A stretch of DNA of 64,000 nt from Acrasis kona. Lineage: Eukaryota; Heterolobosea; Eutetramitea; Acrasida; Acrasidae. Where the stretch lies: positions 1 to 64,000 of the forward strand of contig JAOPGA020001024.1 of NCBI GenBank assembly GCA_026419775.2. The letters are read 5' to 3'. Below are positions 1 to 10,611 of this stretch, in pieces (positions within the stretch are counted from its first letter, which is position 1; the number at the start of each line of letters is the position of its first letter). The notes beneath the pieces are model-generated. The model had not been told where the DNA came from. It ran no database searches and saw only the letters and a list, made by a program, of their open reading frames with translations. The position numbers and the translations under genes were made by a program.

Positions 1-2
1 TG

Positions 3-722
3 GAGTTCTTTGCAGTTGCTCCGTTTTTATACAAGGCTGTCACATCACATGACTCTACTTTGACGAAATATTACAAATGTTTGGTTAGACTCTGCAATTG
101 GATGTCAATTCTACTCCAACGCTCGCTAACAGGAACTGAGATTGATCGAGCAGAAGCGCTATGTAAAGAGTGGCGTCGCGAGTACCTTGCATTAAGAAGT
201 CCAGCAGATTGTAACTTTCCAAACTTTCATAATGTGCTCCACATGTTCACTCACATTCGTCTCTGGGGGCCACCAGTATTGTGGTGGACTCGTCCTTTTG
301 AGGCAAAACATCGGGTTTTTAGAAGGTACATCCAACAATCTAATTGCCGTGACCTTGAGAAATGGATTGGAGAACAAGAGATGATTGTACAATCTGCTCG
401 TTATTTGTATCCACATATGTATTATATGGACGAAGTTTGTGGATCAAGGCACACCATAAAGCCTAACGATGACATTATGTATCGCTCAGAGAGTGGTGAA
501 ATAATGTACGCGCGGGTTCAGGACATTTCAAAGGATCGAACCCAAATTAAAGTACAGAAGTTAACATTTCCAGACAAACATCCACTGCTCGGTTGTTACA
601 AATATAGCAGTGCGATTGTTGGGGATGTTTTTGACTTGGAAGGCGAGAATTATCTTGGAAAACTTCTAATTACGAAAGATTGTATCAACAAATATGTATG
701 TCTTCAGTTAATAAAAAAATAA
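3..722 (+). pseudogene. C-terminal piece of a transposon-encoded protein (tnp2/DUF4218-like), open at left edge
   Basis: The frame is open from the first bases of the window to a TAA at 720-722, so the 5' part lies outside. I see no convincing start inside: the codon at 60 is TTG and lies mid-frame. The segment NFHNVLHMFTHIRLWGPP followed by RPFEAKHRVFRRY resembles the C-terminal DUF4218 region found beside tnp2/CACTA-like transposases, with its signature of an HxLLH-type motif, GPP, and FE-KH. The tail (about residues 150-240) is unassigned. Together with the hAT remnant at 2.9 kb it suggests a transposon-rich left flank. Whether it is still functional cannot be judged because the catalytic part would be off-window. 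Confidence 0.5.
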
Positions 723-1610
723 CATTTATTAATGTTTGGTGTTGTGTGGACGCTGTTCTGTGTGAAAGATGTAACCGGTATTGAAGAGGCGAGTCGTGAT
801 GCTATTGGCCCCGCTGCATTCAATGATGTGATTGAGAAAACAATAGGCCACGACCATCAGACCATGTATCAACTGGCAAAACAATAGATCCAATCGGTTT
901 TCCTCTTAAGTTGACCGATAGGAAGTGTTATTGGAACCCTATTACAAAACCAATTTTACCAATCGTATTTCCAATATGACCCGATGTGGAAAGTATGTAC
1001 CTTGTGAACTAGCTTTGTAATAATTTGATGTCTGATGTCTCTAAAACTTAGTTTATGTCTTCAGATCTGTTCATCCAAGAATGGTGTTTTTACTTATATT
1101 TCTTTTACACTTGTCGTGTGGTAATATATTATGACACTTTGACAAACGAATGGTCGATGATAGAAAAAAAGTTACTCCTTGATTATTCCCTTATTATCAT
1201 TTTTTTATATCGGAAGGATCACTTTGTTGATCTTCGATGTACTTAAGAAGTGATTTAGGGCTCGGCACACAAATTTCTTTGTACTGTCTGTTGAGGATAA
1301 GTCCATGCTGGCATCTCCAACATTTCTGAAATGATTGAGTTTGTCTGATATGTGAAATGAGACGGGAAGAGACCAAACACCGGAGAACACCGGCATTCAC
1401 CGGAATAACAGGAGTCTTCATTTAGACAAAACAAGTGGTCGTGGTTTTTATTTATCGACAATACTAAACTCACCAGGACAAAGTAATGATTGATATGTTG
1501 ATAGTCTTTTCTTGATTCTTTAGATGGTGGTGCATGGCCGTTCTTAGTTCGTGGAGTGATTTGTCTTGTTAATTCAGTTAACGAACGAGACCTTAACCTA
1601 CTAATATGCC
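723..1610. other. Gene-poor stretch, no recognised gene
   Basis: No recognisable coding region. A short plus-strand frame from ATG 732 to TAG 887 (about 51 codons) follows the transposon ORF directly and might be more of that element, but it matches nothing I know. Minus-strand frames at 1197-1473 overlap each other in different phases and look like decayed sequence downstream of the USP-like gene. Confidence 0.4.
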
Positions 1611-2506
1611 CTAAGCTGGGTCTTCTGATTCAGTACGTTTCTTCGAGTGCAAGCCGGAGGGGAGAATGTGGAGCCTTGTTAGATTACAATATCCGTAATA
1701 CTCTTGATGATCATCATATAGACCTTCAACATGATCCATCAAATCCTTGATTAGTTTGTCGTCATTTCTAACGACACATATTGTCTTCCTCGCACGAGTG
1801 TGTTGATCATATTGGAACGTCTTGATAAATCCAACATTATCAATAGTGGAGCGCTTGCTGAGAAATTGTAAGATCTTGTTTTTTAAGCCTTGCTCTAAAT
1901 GAATAAACAAGATCATTCTTGAGTTCTTATCTTCAGAAGTGAGATCAACACCAGGTAGTACCTATTCTTCGAAATCCTTGTTCTTTCTTTTGTAAAGAAC
2001 CAAGTTGGTTGGCATTAAAGTTAAGGGGCTTGTTGTCACTTGATCTTAAAACATCCGCGAGTCTATGCGCTTTCACGTTGCTCTTTTTTATATCTTAAAT
2101 CAATAAAGATGTCTTTAACTATTTCGGTACTTTTCACACAGGAATCGTCATATTCGTTATTCTCAGAGGGGACTATATCGATGTCACTGTCAATTACTGC
2201 TTGGCGGAATACTTCGATACAGTACAACATGATTAATACGCTGTTCATGTAACAAGCGTTACCATCTCGAAAACTACCAGGGTAATCTTCCTCTTTCTTT
2301 TTAGGATGTTGCTTCAGAAAATGTCCACGTAACTTGCTTAGTCTAGAATATTGCTTCTCACATACAGGGCATACTTTATAATCTTGTTTTATTTTAGGAG
2401 ACGTTGACTGATCCAGTAAAGACTGTTGAAGGGGTGATGATGGCTCATTTTGACCGGAAGGTGCCGTATGTGATTGCCGAGTCGGTGTTGAGGGTGGGGA
2501 TGTCAT
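1611..2506 (-). CDS. C2H2 zinc finger plus ubiquitin-specific-protease-like Cys box protein, short
   Basis: Proposed exons 2506-2120, 2082-1962, 1930-1611. The intervening introns are 37 nt (GTTAAA..AAAAAG) and 31 nt (GTACTA..CTGAAG), and they bridge two frame changes. The N-terminus is Ser/Pro/Thr/Gln-rich, followed by a C2H2 finger (CPVCEKQYSRLSKLRGHFLKQH minus its last residue, about residues 46-66). Then comes GNACYMNSVLIMLYCIEVFR, a close match to the USP catalytic Cys box (usual form GNTCYMNS). I could not find the USP Cys-finger or His box downstream, so this is a truncated or very divergent peptidase of about 276 residues. It sits between transposon remnants, so it may be element-associated or decaying. 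Family assignment is moderate; activity is doubtful. Confidence 0.45.
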
Positions 2507-2888
2507 CTCAATTTTGAATTTTGAAAGTTGAAATGAAAGTTGAAATAAGGTCCTTACAATGCAAAATACTCCATGATCTGTGTTTTGTTTTTATTAGGTT
2601 TGACACTCATTATAGCTGGTTTTGGTTGTACTTTATAGCATATATGCTTACTTCTAGTCTAGAGCTAGCTCTTGTATTCAAATACCTCAAAGTCGTCGAT
2701 TCTGAGTGGCTCAGACTATTTTACTAATGGTCAACTTTCCAACAGCAAGTAACGTACGTAAATACTCCGACCAAATACAAATAAATCAAATACAAATTCA
2801 ATTTGAGGCTAGTTTTATGTTTATAGTGATCTTTTAACAATCAATCAACGGAATGTTGTAGCACACATCGATTGGCGTCGAATATCCA
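2507..2888. other. Intergenic stretch
   Basis: Upstream of the USP-like gene. There are only short A/T-rich frames and no recognisable gene, RNA or repeat. Confidence 0.4.
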
Positions 2889-3240
2889 TTATGCCACGCC
2901 AGCATTAAACATACGCTCAGCGGAAACAGACGCAGTTAGTATTGCGAGATATCGTCGCGCAACCTTGGGCATTACTGGCGTAACTGCGACATTATCTTTC
3001 CACCATGACAGAACCCATTTAAAGCCTCCATTTGGATCACTGACCACACCTGAGTTGTAGTATCTGTCTATATCGGACAACAATACTCTATTAGCTTTGT
3101 TACTTTGAAGCATCATTGCATTTACAGAAAAATCAGAGCTCGGTGGTGTTGGAATGTTCTCTTCATCTTGGACATCATTGTCAACTATTAATTTTTCAAT
3201 AATCTATTTAACAATGAAGTCAAGATCAGGCTTCTCTAAA
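2889..3240 (-). pseudogene. hAT-family transposase remnant (C-terminal dimerisation region)
   Basis: On the minus strand the frame 3116-2889 contains WVLSWWKDN, then VMPKVARRYLAI, then SVSAERMFNAG. This is the arrangement of the hATC dimerisation domain (WW, PxLSxxARxxLAI, xSxxSERxFS). The same frame extends upstream to about 3240 through an acidic linker but is interrupted by an in-frame TAG around 3212. Downstream, after a stop, a fragment with DANRC and SVD-LL followed by H-K continues the family pattern in another frame. I see no N-terminal BED finger or catalytic residues. It is therefore a degraded fragment of a hAT DNA transposon. Confidence 0.65.
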
Positions 3241-3953
3241 TGGTTTTCTATCCATACAGCCTAAAGCTATCATTATGAGAACCGTTTCCCCTTTACACCA
3301 TAAGAATCATCAGGAGTATTCATTTCAAGCGATCACCTCGGGTAAGAAAACAAATTAGAGTATTAAAAACTCAATAAAATTTTACAAAGAAATTGGCCAC
3401 GAACACATGATAACAGAGCACGCTGCTTGGATGGTTCTTCATCCACAGCTTAGATAATTTACAAAGTGCGCTATTTGATGACTACCTCTATGATTATCAT
3501 TTGCAGTCCAATAATATTTGTACTTTATTAAACTACATTTCAACTTGGAGTTGAAAAAAGTTACCATCTTTGACCGATTTTCATCTTTGCGTATACCTTA
3601 TATACATGCACTTCTAAAACTACCCTTTTTTGAATTTATCTATTGCTTCACTACTCTATAACTCGTATTTTGGATCATGCAGTGACCTCTGTTTGATGCT
3701 TTATTTCGTTGTAAAAGTGCTCCAATGCCCTGAGGGCACAAAGAAGTTAAAATTCGCGTTAGTGTTGATTTAGGACACGGCAACTAGTGTTGATCAACTT
3801 TTAAGTTATATTCAAACGCTTGTCGAAGGTTTGTTTGATAAAAAAAGCAGTTAGCCTTTTTCTCGAACAAGTAGACTTTACAATCCAAATATACTTCCAT
3901 GATTTCCTTGAAATAATGCAAATTCTCAAGTCAACTTCCAGAATTTGAAAAAC
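3241..3953. other. Intergenic stretch between hAT remnant and MND1
   Basis: AT-rich, with no open frame of note on either strand and no repeat I can define. It may hold further decayed transposon sequence and the MND1 promoter. Confidence 0.4.
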
Positions 3954-4652
3954 ATGTCGAAGAAGAAGACAACATCACATGATGAAAAGATGGATATCGT
4001 TTGCGATTTCTTTATAGAACAAAGGGAACCTTTTACGCTGAAGGAATGCGAAAAAGCTATTCCAAAGGCAAAACCTCAAATTAGTATGTAGTATTATTTA
4101 GATACTGATAACATATTTTAAGAGTTCCCAGTAGTCAAAGAAGTTATACAAGCACTCATTGGTGACAATAGAATAGAGACGGACAAAATAGGACTTGCAA
4201 ACTACTTCTGGCTATATCCCAGTGCAGCGGCAAATAAAGCTAAGCGAAAATATGAAGAGTTGGAAAAAGAGGTAGAGGACCAGAATTCGAAGAAGCAAAA
4301 ATTAGAGGAAGAAATAGAACAGGCGCTATCTGAAAAAGAGGACACAGAAGAGAGAAGAAACGATCTTTCGACCTATGAAAAACTTCAAGCCACGAACAAG
4401 ACACAAGATCAACAGCTTCAAAAGTTTGCCGATAATGATCCCGTTCTTGTAAAGAAAATAGGTATGTAACTGGATGTTGTACATTCTTGACAATTAAAAG
4501 AGGAGGATGCAATCGTGGCCAAAGAGTCTGCAAATAGGTGGACGGAAGTAATATTTAATTTACAGAGCTTCTTGCGCAATAATACTGGGTTATCAACTTC
4601 TGATTTCTGTAAACAATTTGAAGTACCAGAGGATCTTGACGAGCTTGAGTGA
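3954..4652 (+). CDS. MND1: Meiotic nuclear division protein 1 (MND1)
   Basis: Three exons: 3954-4083, 4123-4461, 4501-4652, with two 39-nt GT-AG introns (both starting GTATGT). The spliced product starts MSKKKTTSHDEKMDIVCDFF and keeps the family layout. First is a winged-helix N-terminus (about 1-80, with VKEVIQALIGD and NYFWLYPS). Then comes a long coiled coil rich in Glu/Lys (about 85-160). A short C-terminal helix carries KESANRWTE and ends FEVPEDLDELE. Length is about 206 residues, as in yeast and mammals. MND1 works with HOP2 to stimulate DMC1/RAD51 strand exchange in meiosis. Its presence implies a meiotic toolkit. No HOP2 is in the window. Confidence 0.95.
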
Positions 4653-4853
4653 ATAAATTAAAAATAAATTTTTTTGTGTTATAGAATTATTGACGGACTT
4701 GTACATTCTGACTTTAATGAGGTCTAATTCGTTACGGAGTACTTCTGCTTCCTCCTCCTGTGCTTAAGAACGGCCAATCCATTTCAATCTATTTCATCAT
4801 ATTGGGAAGCTTAGCAATCAAAATAGTTAACCAACATTGAACAGTTGTGGAAC

Positions 4854-6808
4854 ATGACTGACATACAGATGCACGACGTGGAATTAAAGGACGATATGAA
4901 GAATGTGCCTTTAAATGAGAATATAGAAGTAACTTCAGACGAACAAACAGACACTCCATCCACACCTGCGCCCTCTCACAGGTGGCGTAATAGAATCATC
5001 ACAACCCTTAAGGTCAGTTTCATATCGCTACTGTTCTTCTTAAAATTACAGGACAGTTTCTCTCAGGACCTCTATTAGCATTTCCCTTCATGTTTGATAT
5101 ATTAGAACCAGGAAAGATTGAAGTCAGCAGATGCGCAGCAGTAACAATATGGATGGGAATGTGGTGGTTACTTGAACCTGTACCACTTGCATGCACGTGC
5201 TTACTCCCAACCGTATTATTTCCTTTAACAGGGCTCTTATCGGCTTCAGATGTTAGTAGCGCATATTTTGGTGACTTGACATTTTTATTCATTGGGTCCT
5301 ACGTAATGGCCATCGCACTTGAGAAATGGGAACTTCACAAAAGATTTGCACTAATTGTATTGAGAGGAATAGGAACAAAACCTAAAGTGATTTTATTCGG
5401 CTTCATGTTACTTTCTTGGTTTATAAGTCAATGGCTTTCCAACAGTGCCGCTGCTGCAATGTTACTTCCTATGGCGGTTGCAATCATTGCCAGTATCCAA
5501 CAAAATCCACAGCAAGCAAGTCCTATAAACGAACCTTTGGCTTCGGATCCATTTGCAAAATCGATTTTGTTGGGAATTGCCTATTCTTGCTCTATTGGAG
5601 GGTTTGCTACATTAACTGGAACAGGAACTAATTTGATGTTGGCTGCACAATTTAAAATGTTGTTCCCTGAAGGGGATGGTGTTCTCACATATGTAAGATG
5701 GTACTTGTTTAACGCTCCCTTGTCTTTGTTAATGTTATTCGTCTTGTATATTTATTTCATCCTCTTGTTCCTCCGTGGTTACAATTTTAGAAGCACATCA
5801 CAACCAGTCAGTGATGTTGTAGTCATGAAGGAAATTCCAGAGTTGGAAAACAAGGACACCGAAACAGACATTTCCGTCGTGGTGGATCCTGTAGACTTGA
5901 CAACAGAACAAAGTGTGGTTGAAAATGAAAATGAACAGATCCGAACTGGAGAAGAAAGTAACGACAAGCAACAAGCATCCGCACCAAGCGATCTCATCAA
6001 AGAAATGTTCAAGAGAGAATACATTAATTTAGGTCCATGGAAGCAAGAACATGTCATCATATCAATGTTATTCGTCCTAATGGCCTTATTGTGGATTACC
6101 AGAGAATTACCAATTTCCATGGAGCAAGGTAGTGAGGATCATCCCGTTGGGTGGCCTTTCCTCATCTTTTGGGTCAAAAATAGTAGAAAACATTATGTTA
6201 GTGACGGAACTGTTGCAATTTTTATTGCGGCCATGTTATTTATTTTACCGGCTGGTAGAGGTGGTAGATCGAGATTAATGGATTGGCCAACTGTTCATGA
6301 CAAGATGCCTTGGTCCGTTATATTACTCTTGGGTTCTGGTTTTGCATTGAGTAAAGCTTTCGCGGCCTCTGAGTTTGCAGATTTTGTAGCCAGGGTCGTG
6401 GGAGAGAAGGGCGGACAACTACATCCTTACATTTTGTTAATAATTTTGTGTTTTGCTGTTTCTGTTCTAACCGAATTTACTTCCAATGTAACCACAAATT
6501 CTATTCTGATGCCTGTTATTGCGACTTTGTCGGTATCTCCATCTGTACGTCAGAATCCATTATTGTTTATGGTTCCCACTACGATTTCTTGTTCTTTGGC
6601 TTTCATGACCCCAATCGGAACTCCTCCAAACGCACTCGCATACGCCAGTGGTCACATTCGTATGAGGGATATGGTTATTACTGGAATCTTACTAAATGCT
6701 ATTGGTGTGCTTTTTACTTGTTGCTATACTTTTGCGCTGGGAGGACCGATTCTTGGAATACGCTTGGGTGAGATGCCATCGTGGGCCAATACAACATCAA
6801 CGATATAA
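4854..6808 (+). CDS. SLC13-family (DASS) anion/dicarboxylate transporter
   Basis: Exons 4854-5012 and 5057-6808, about 636 residues. The 44-nt intron GTCAGT..GGACAG joins THRW-type cytosolic sequence to the first membrane segment in frame; splicing at the nearer CAG would hit a stop. The start is ATG 4854, nine bases after a TTG codon in the same frame. Two halves each carry the SNT-type substrate motif, seen as SNSAAAAMLLP in the first half and EFTSNVTTNSILMP in the second. PIGTPPNALAYASG near the C-terminus is also typical. There are about 11-12 hydrophobic segments and an acidic cytosolic loop around residues 245-330. Members move di- and tricarboxylates or sulfate, usually with sodium; the substrate here cannot be told from sequence. 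Confidence 0.9.
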
Positions 6809-6889
6809 ATATATTTTGTAAAATAGTTTGTTTATTTCTTGTTCTACTGTTGACCGCCTTGAAAAGAGAGGTAAAGTCATCCGCGAATC

Positions 6890-8060
6890 ATGTCTCAACC
6901 AGTGAACGACAATAGCTATGTATGGCAGGATCGAGAGATTCGATTTGATCTACCATTAAGGTTAGTGTTTTCCTTGTTTCAGATGATAACAACGAAGCGA
7001 GCTAATGACGAGAAAAGGAGAGATTGAGATTGATAGTATAGGAAGTATCGAAGACACAAAAGGAAATAATGGTGAAAGAGGAGCTCTGGTTGTGACTAAC
7101 TTGAGAGTAATTTGGACATCAATAAAAAATCCGAAACTCAACCTGAGCATTGGCCATAGCGCAATTTTAAGTGTCACGATACACACTGCGAACTCAAGAA
7201 TAAGAGGTCATACTCAAGCCCTTTTTGTGCTAACCAAGTTCGGAGGATCTCGCTTCGAATTTATCTTTACAAACTTGGTCAAAGGAAGTCCTAGATTATT
7301 CACAACAGTTCAATCTGTACATAGAGCATATGAAACAAGTAGATTGTATAGAGATTTGAAACTAAGAGGAGCCATTGTAAGGGACAAGGAGCTACTTTTA
7401 CTTCCCCAAGAGCAGATATACACTAAAGTTGTTGGTGTTTGGAACCTTAGCGCCGACCAAGGTAATCTGGGAACATTTATCATCACAAATGTAAGACTGG
7501 TGTGGTTTGCAGATTTAGCAGAGAACTTTAACGTTAGCATACCATATCTACAAATTGTAAAATGTTTATTTTTGAAGCGAAATCAATTAACAAAAACCAG
7601 AAAGCCATTAGAATTAGAGATTCAAAATTTGGTGCAGCATTTGTTATGGAAACGACGTCTCAAAGTGGACAGTATAGACTTGGTTTCAGAATGGATCCTT
7701 TAGAAAAACTAAAAAAAATATTTCAAGAGTAAGTTGTAGTATGGTGAACATCTTGTTAATAGGATTAGAGTAAGCAGTCTTCACAAACTTTTCTCTAGCA
7801 GTCCAATATTTGGTGTTGAGTTTACTACAGAGGAGAAGCCACCCAGTCTAGAACAACTAAAAGTAACGAGAGTTCAGGATAGTGTTGAGATTGTTGGTGA
7901 AGATGATACATCTGATCCTTTGGCAGTTTATTATGCAGATGGTGGAAACAAGAGTACTGATAGAGAACCAGAGTACAACGACGAACTGGGCTTAGCTGTA
8001 GAAAAATTGAGAGAAGGATACACAATTGATAGATTATGGACGTGCATTCACAAAGTGTAA
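6890..8060 (+). CDS. BBS5: BBSome subunit BBS5
   Basis: Four exons: 6890-6960, 6998-7556, 7601-7728, 7763-8060, with introns of 37, 44 and 34 nt. The spliced protein, about 351 residues, follows human BBS5 closely. It has [11 protein letters not shown] at the start, [13 protein letters not shown], two PH-like DM16 repeats (about 25-150 and 155-270) with [16 protein letters not shown] and [14 protein letters not shown], and the C-terminal [22 protein letters not shown]5 binds phosphoinositides within the BBSome, the coat that moves membrane proteins in and out of cilia. This gene is good evidence that the organism builds a flagellum. The 34-nt third intron is among the shortest here. It ends 5 bp from the convergent SDO1 stop. 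Confidence 0.96.
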
Positions 8061-8065
8061 TAAAT

Positions 8066-9315
8066 TTAATTTATATCGTCCTCGTCTTCATCTCCATAAT
8101 CAACCTCATCCTCATTTTCGTCATCCTCTTCAACTTCAACAACTTTCTTCTTGTTGGCAGCTTTCCTCCTTTCTCTTTTATTTAATTCTGGTTCGTCGTC
8201 ACTTTCTTCCTCCTCCTCTTCAACAACTTTTCTTCTTCTGTGTTTTCTAGTATCTTCCTCTTCTTCCTCCTCTTCCTCCTCTGCTTTACCTTTCTTTTTG
8301 TTTTTTCTGCTTTTTTTCACTCTCTGCAACAATTCTTCTTCATCTTCTGATTCATCCTTCTTCTTTTTCTTTTTGATCTCTTCGCCTTCTTCGCCGGTCT
8401 TCTTTACCTTTTTCTGTTTTAGAGGTTTCTTGGTCTTTTGCTTCTCTTCCTGCTTGTCTTGCTGTTCATCTTCACTAGAAGCTATTTTTATCGCACTGGT
8501 TGACACATCAATATCATCAATGCTTTCTTCTCCCTCTTGTTGGACGGTGGTGTTAAGCACCTCTACCTCTGCATCAGCAGAACCAACAATTAACTCATCA
8601 ATATCTCTAAACAATCCAGGATCAATAAGAATTACAAGAGTAGAACATTTATCTTCAACATTATAATCATCTTTTTCAATTTTAGCATCACCATTTTTTA
8701 ACAATGTTCTCAATTGGCGAACATGGGCCGAATCAAACACTGTACATTTTAGTCTCATTTGGGCTCTTTCTATGGGTATGGTCTTTTTCAACTTTCTGAT
8801 TACATCTAATGCCTGCTTCTTTGTGCTCTTTGTTACTTGCACTGCAAAGTGAGTTTCCTTCAGGGCTCTTTCGATGACGCTTGCGGGGTAGGGCTTTTGT
8901 GTATCGGGGTTGATGCACATGGTTACAATGTAGTTGACGATTTCACTAAACATTGATTCATACATTAACTCCCTTTCTTTGGGGGAAATTTGTAATTCCC
9001 CCTTATCAAGGATAAGTACCATAATTTCTTCGAGCTCCATGTCTCCGAACGCCTTTAACAAGTCGGTTTTTTTGGTCAATCTCTCCATGTGTGACATTGG
9101 TGTAAACTTGACGCGTTTGCAATACTTCATCAAGGTCTTTTTCGCTTTTTGGGTGAGAATTTGTGTGCACTTTGATCTTACATTTTATCTCTCCATTGAA
9201 CCACCTTATTCTTGTAACATGCTATTTCAAATCGTTTTCCTTTATGTTTTAAGCGAACGATAGAGATATTCGTGTGTATTTTTTGGTTTGTTGGTGTTTT
9301 AGTCAATCTCTGCAT
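8066..9315 (-). CDS. SDO1: Ribosome maturation protein SDO1/SBDS with long Lys/Glu-rich tail; frame break at about 9080
   Basis: Exon 1 is 9315-9182, the intron is 9181-9145 (37 nt, GTAAGA..AAAAAG), and exon 2 starts at 9144. The N-terminus matches human SBDS strongly: TPTNQ, then [33 protein letters not shown]. At about 9078-9086 (GGAGAGATTGACC on the minus strand) one extra base is needed to move into the next frame, which continues [41 protein letters not shown]. Both sides are conserved, so the break looks like an indel or a shift site, not an intron. After residue about 260 there is a 120-residue tail of Lys/Glu runs absent from human SBDS. SBDS with EFL1 releases eIF6 from nascent 60S subunits. 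Confidence 0.93.
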
Positions 9316-9480
9316 TGTACCTCAAAGTTCTGTTTGAATATTGTTTGTTTTTAGATTTGTAGACAACTTGGTAAACACAACAAGATGATAGTGAGTTCCG
9401 GACCGAACATTCAATAAAGAATTACAAAATGTGCTACTATTTATTGCAGCTTGATAGTTACATTATTCAAAACGGCGACA

Positions 9481-10511
9481 CTATGTGAGGTATGGAATGC
9501 TCCACTTCCAGCAGTTTCCAATCAAGAAATGCAACCTTTCATTTTCAAACTCTTTACCACAACTCCAACAGAACCTGCAGTTGCAAGACCTGCATTGCAT
9601 GGCATTACAACCTCTGTTTTTCTCAATACCCATCTTACATCTCGGGCACGATTTGACTTTATTAGAAGACACCCACTGGTCAAAGAGATCATCGTCTTTC
9701 TTATGCAGCTGCTTGGCCTGTTGACATGTCATGTCCGAATGCCAAGGCTCTCTACAATCTGCACAAAACAATCAATTTACATGCATGACACTCTACACTG
9801 GTACCCATGCTGTCTTTTTGGTCGAACACAGCTTGTGACGCTGACGACGACTGGGCAGAAGCAGGTGTAGACGGTGAGGGTTGGGGAGGTCTAAGGAATG
9901 CACAACCACAAGACGGATTCGGACAATAAACAAGGTCGTTCATTTGAAGAAGAGCCTTCTTTAAACTAAACAACTCAAACTTTTCAAACAAATCGACCTC
10001 GGTTTTATCAATTGGCGTAGTCGGAAGTCTATTATGAACTAATTGTCTAATCTCACTCACACTGAGTGGTGTTTTACAAGACATTTCTGGACATACTATC
10101 ATGTCTGTTTCAGCACTGCGAATCTTATGACTAACTAAAAGTATGTAGACACTCAAAACAATATTTGTGATCACAATTATCTAAAATGTAAATCTCTCGT
10201 GCTGGTTTCTCTTCCAAACATATTCCACACTCTATGTAAGCTTCAACCTCAAAGTTGGCTGAAAGTGGCGAGATACTATGTGTACTCTCACTAAACCCAA
10301 CTCTACGCTGTGACGGAGAAGCGGAGTTTTCTTCTGCGTCTAAATCCCTTAAACTTGATATGTCAGCATCAAAAGACGGTTGGTGCTTGACGGTCTTCAA
10401 CTTTTTCTTGGAATCAACTACACACCACTCGGCGTCATCAATTGGAATAAAGTTTGGTTGAAAGTTTGTGACACAAGGTGACTGCTCTTCAGCATTGTAA
10501 TTAAGATACAT
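9481..10511 (-). CDS. RBR (RING1-IBR-RING2) E3 ubiquitin ligase; two apparent +1 frame breaks
   Basis: Three overlapping minus-strand frames make one protein. RING1 has CGICLEEK, DNCDHKYCFEC and, after a frame change at about 10137, MIVCPEMSC. IBR has YCPNPSC, then VECHACK and, after a second frame change at about 9765, FCADCREPWHSDMTC. RING2/Rcat has CPRCKMGIEKNRGCNAMQC, where the Cys of NRGC is the expected thioester Cys, then FCWSCG. At each break one extra base restores every zinc ligand with normal spacing. Short GT-AG alternatives would delete ligands. It may be a pseudogene, contain assembly indels, or use frameshifting. The start is uncertain: the first in-frame ATG is 10511, but the frame is open back to the LRR gene stop. 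RBR ligases transfer ubiquitin through a Cys intermediate. Confidence 0.85.
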
Positions 10512-10611
10512 CTGAGGACTGTTTTTAGAAGAGTGCTCCGGAGATCCTATAGTATAAACATCTGGAGATCCAGGGTGAATTGCCAAGGGATGTTCTCTTG
10601 TGTACTCGATA

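Noticed and set aside
1931-2119. Two +1 frameshifts in the USP-like gene
   Set aside because: Ordinary 37-nt and 31-nt GT-AG introns explain both frame changes.
8151-8666. Long plus-strand frame rich in Ser/Phe/Leu
   Set aside because: It is the exact complement of the Lys/Glu repeat tail of SDO1 and has no independent features.
9080-9140. 43-nt GT-AG intron in SDO1 that would restore the frame
   Set aside because: It would delete VLQT and NVTHGE, which are conserved SBDS residues, so the segment must be coding.
9752-9775. 22-nt GTAAAT..TGCAG mini-intron in the RBR gene
   Set aside because: It has consensus ends and fixes the frame, but it removes three zinc ligands of the IBR domain and is shorter than any supported intron.
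10131-10170. 37-nt intron GTGTCT..CGCAG in RING1 of the RBR gene
   Set aside because: Size and phase fit, but it would remove the sixth zinc ligand and leave too short a loop before CPEMSC.
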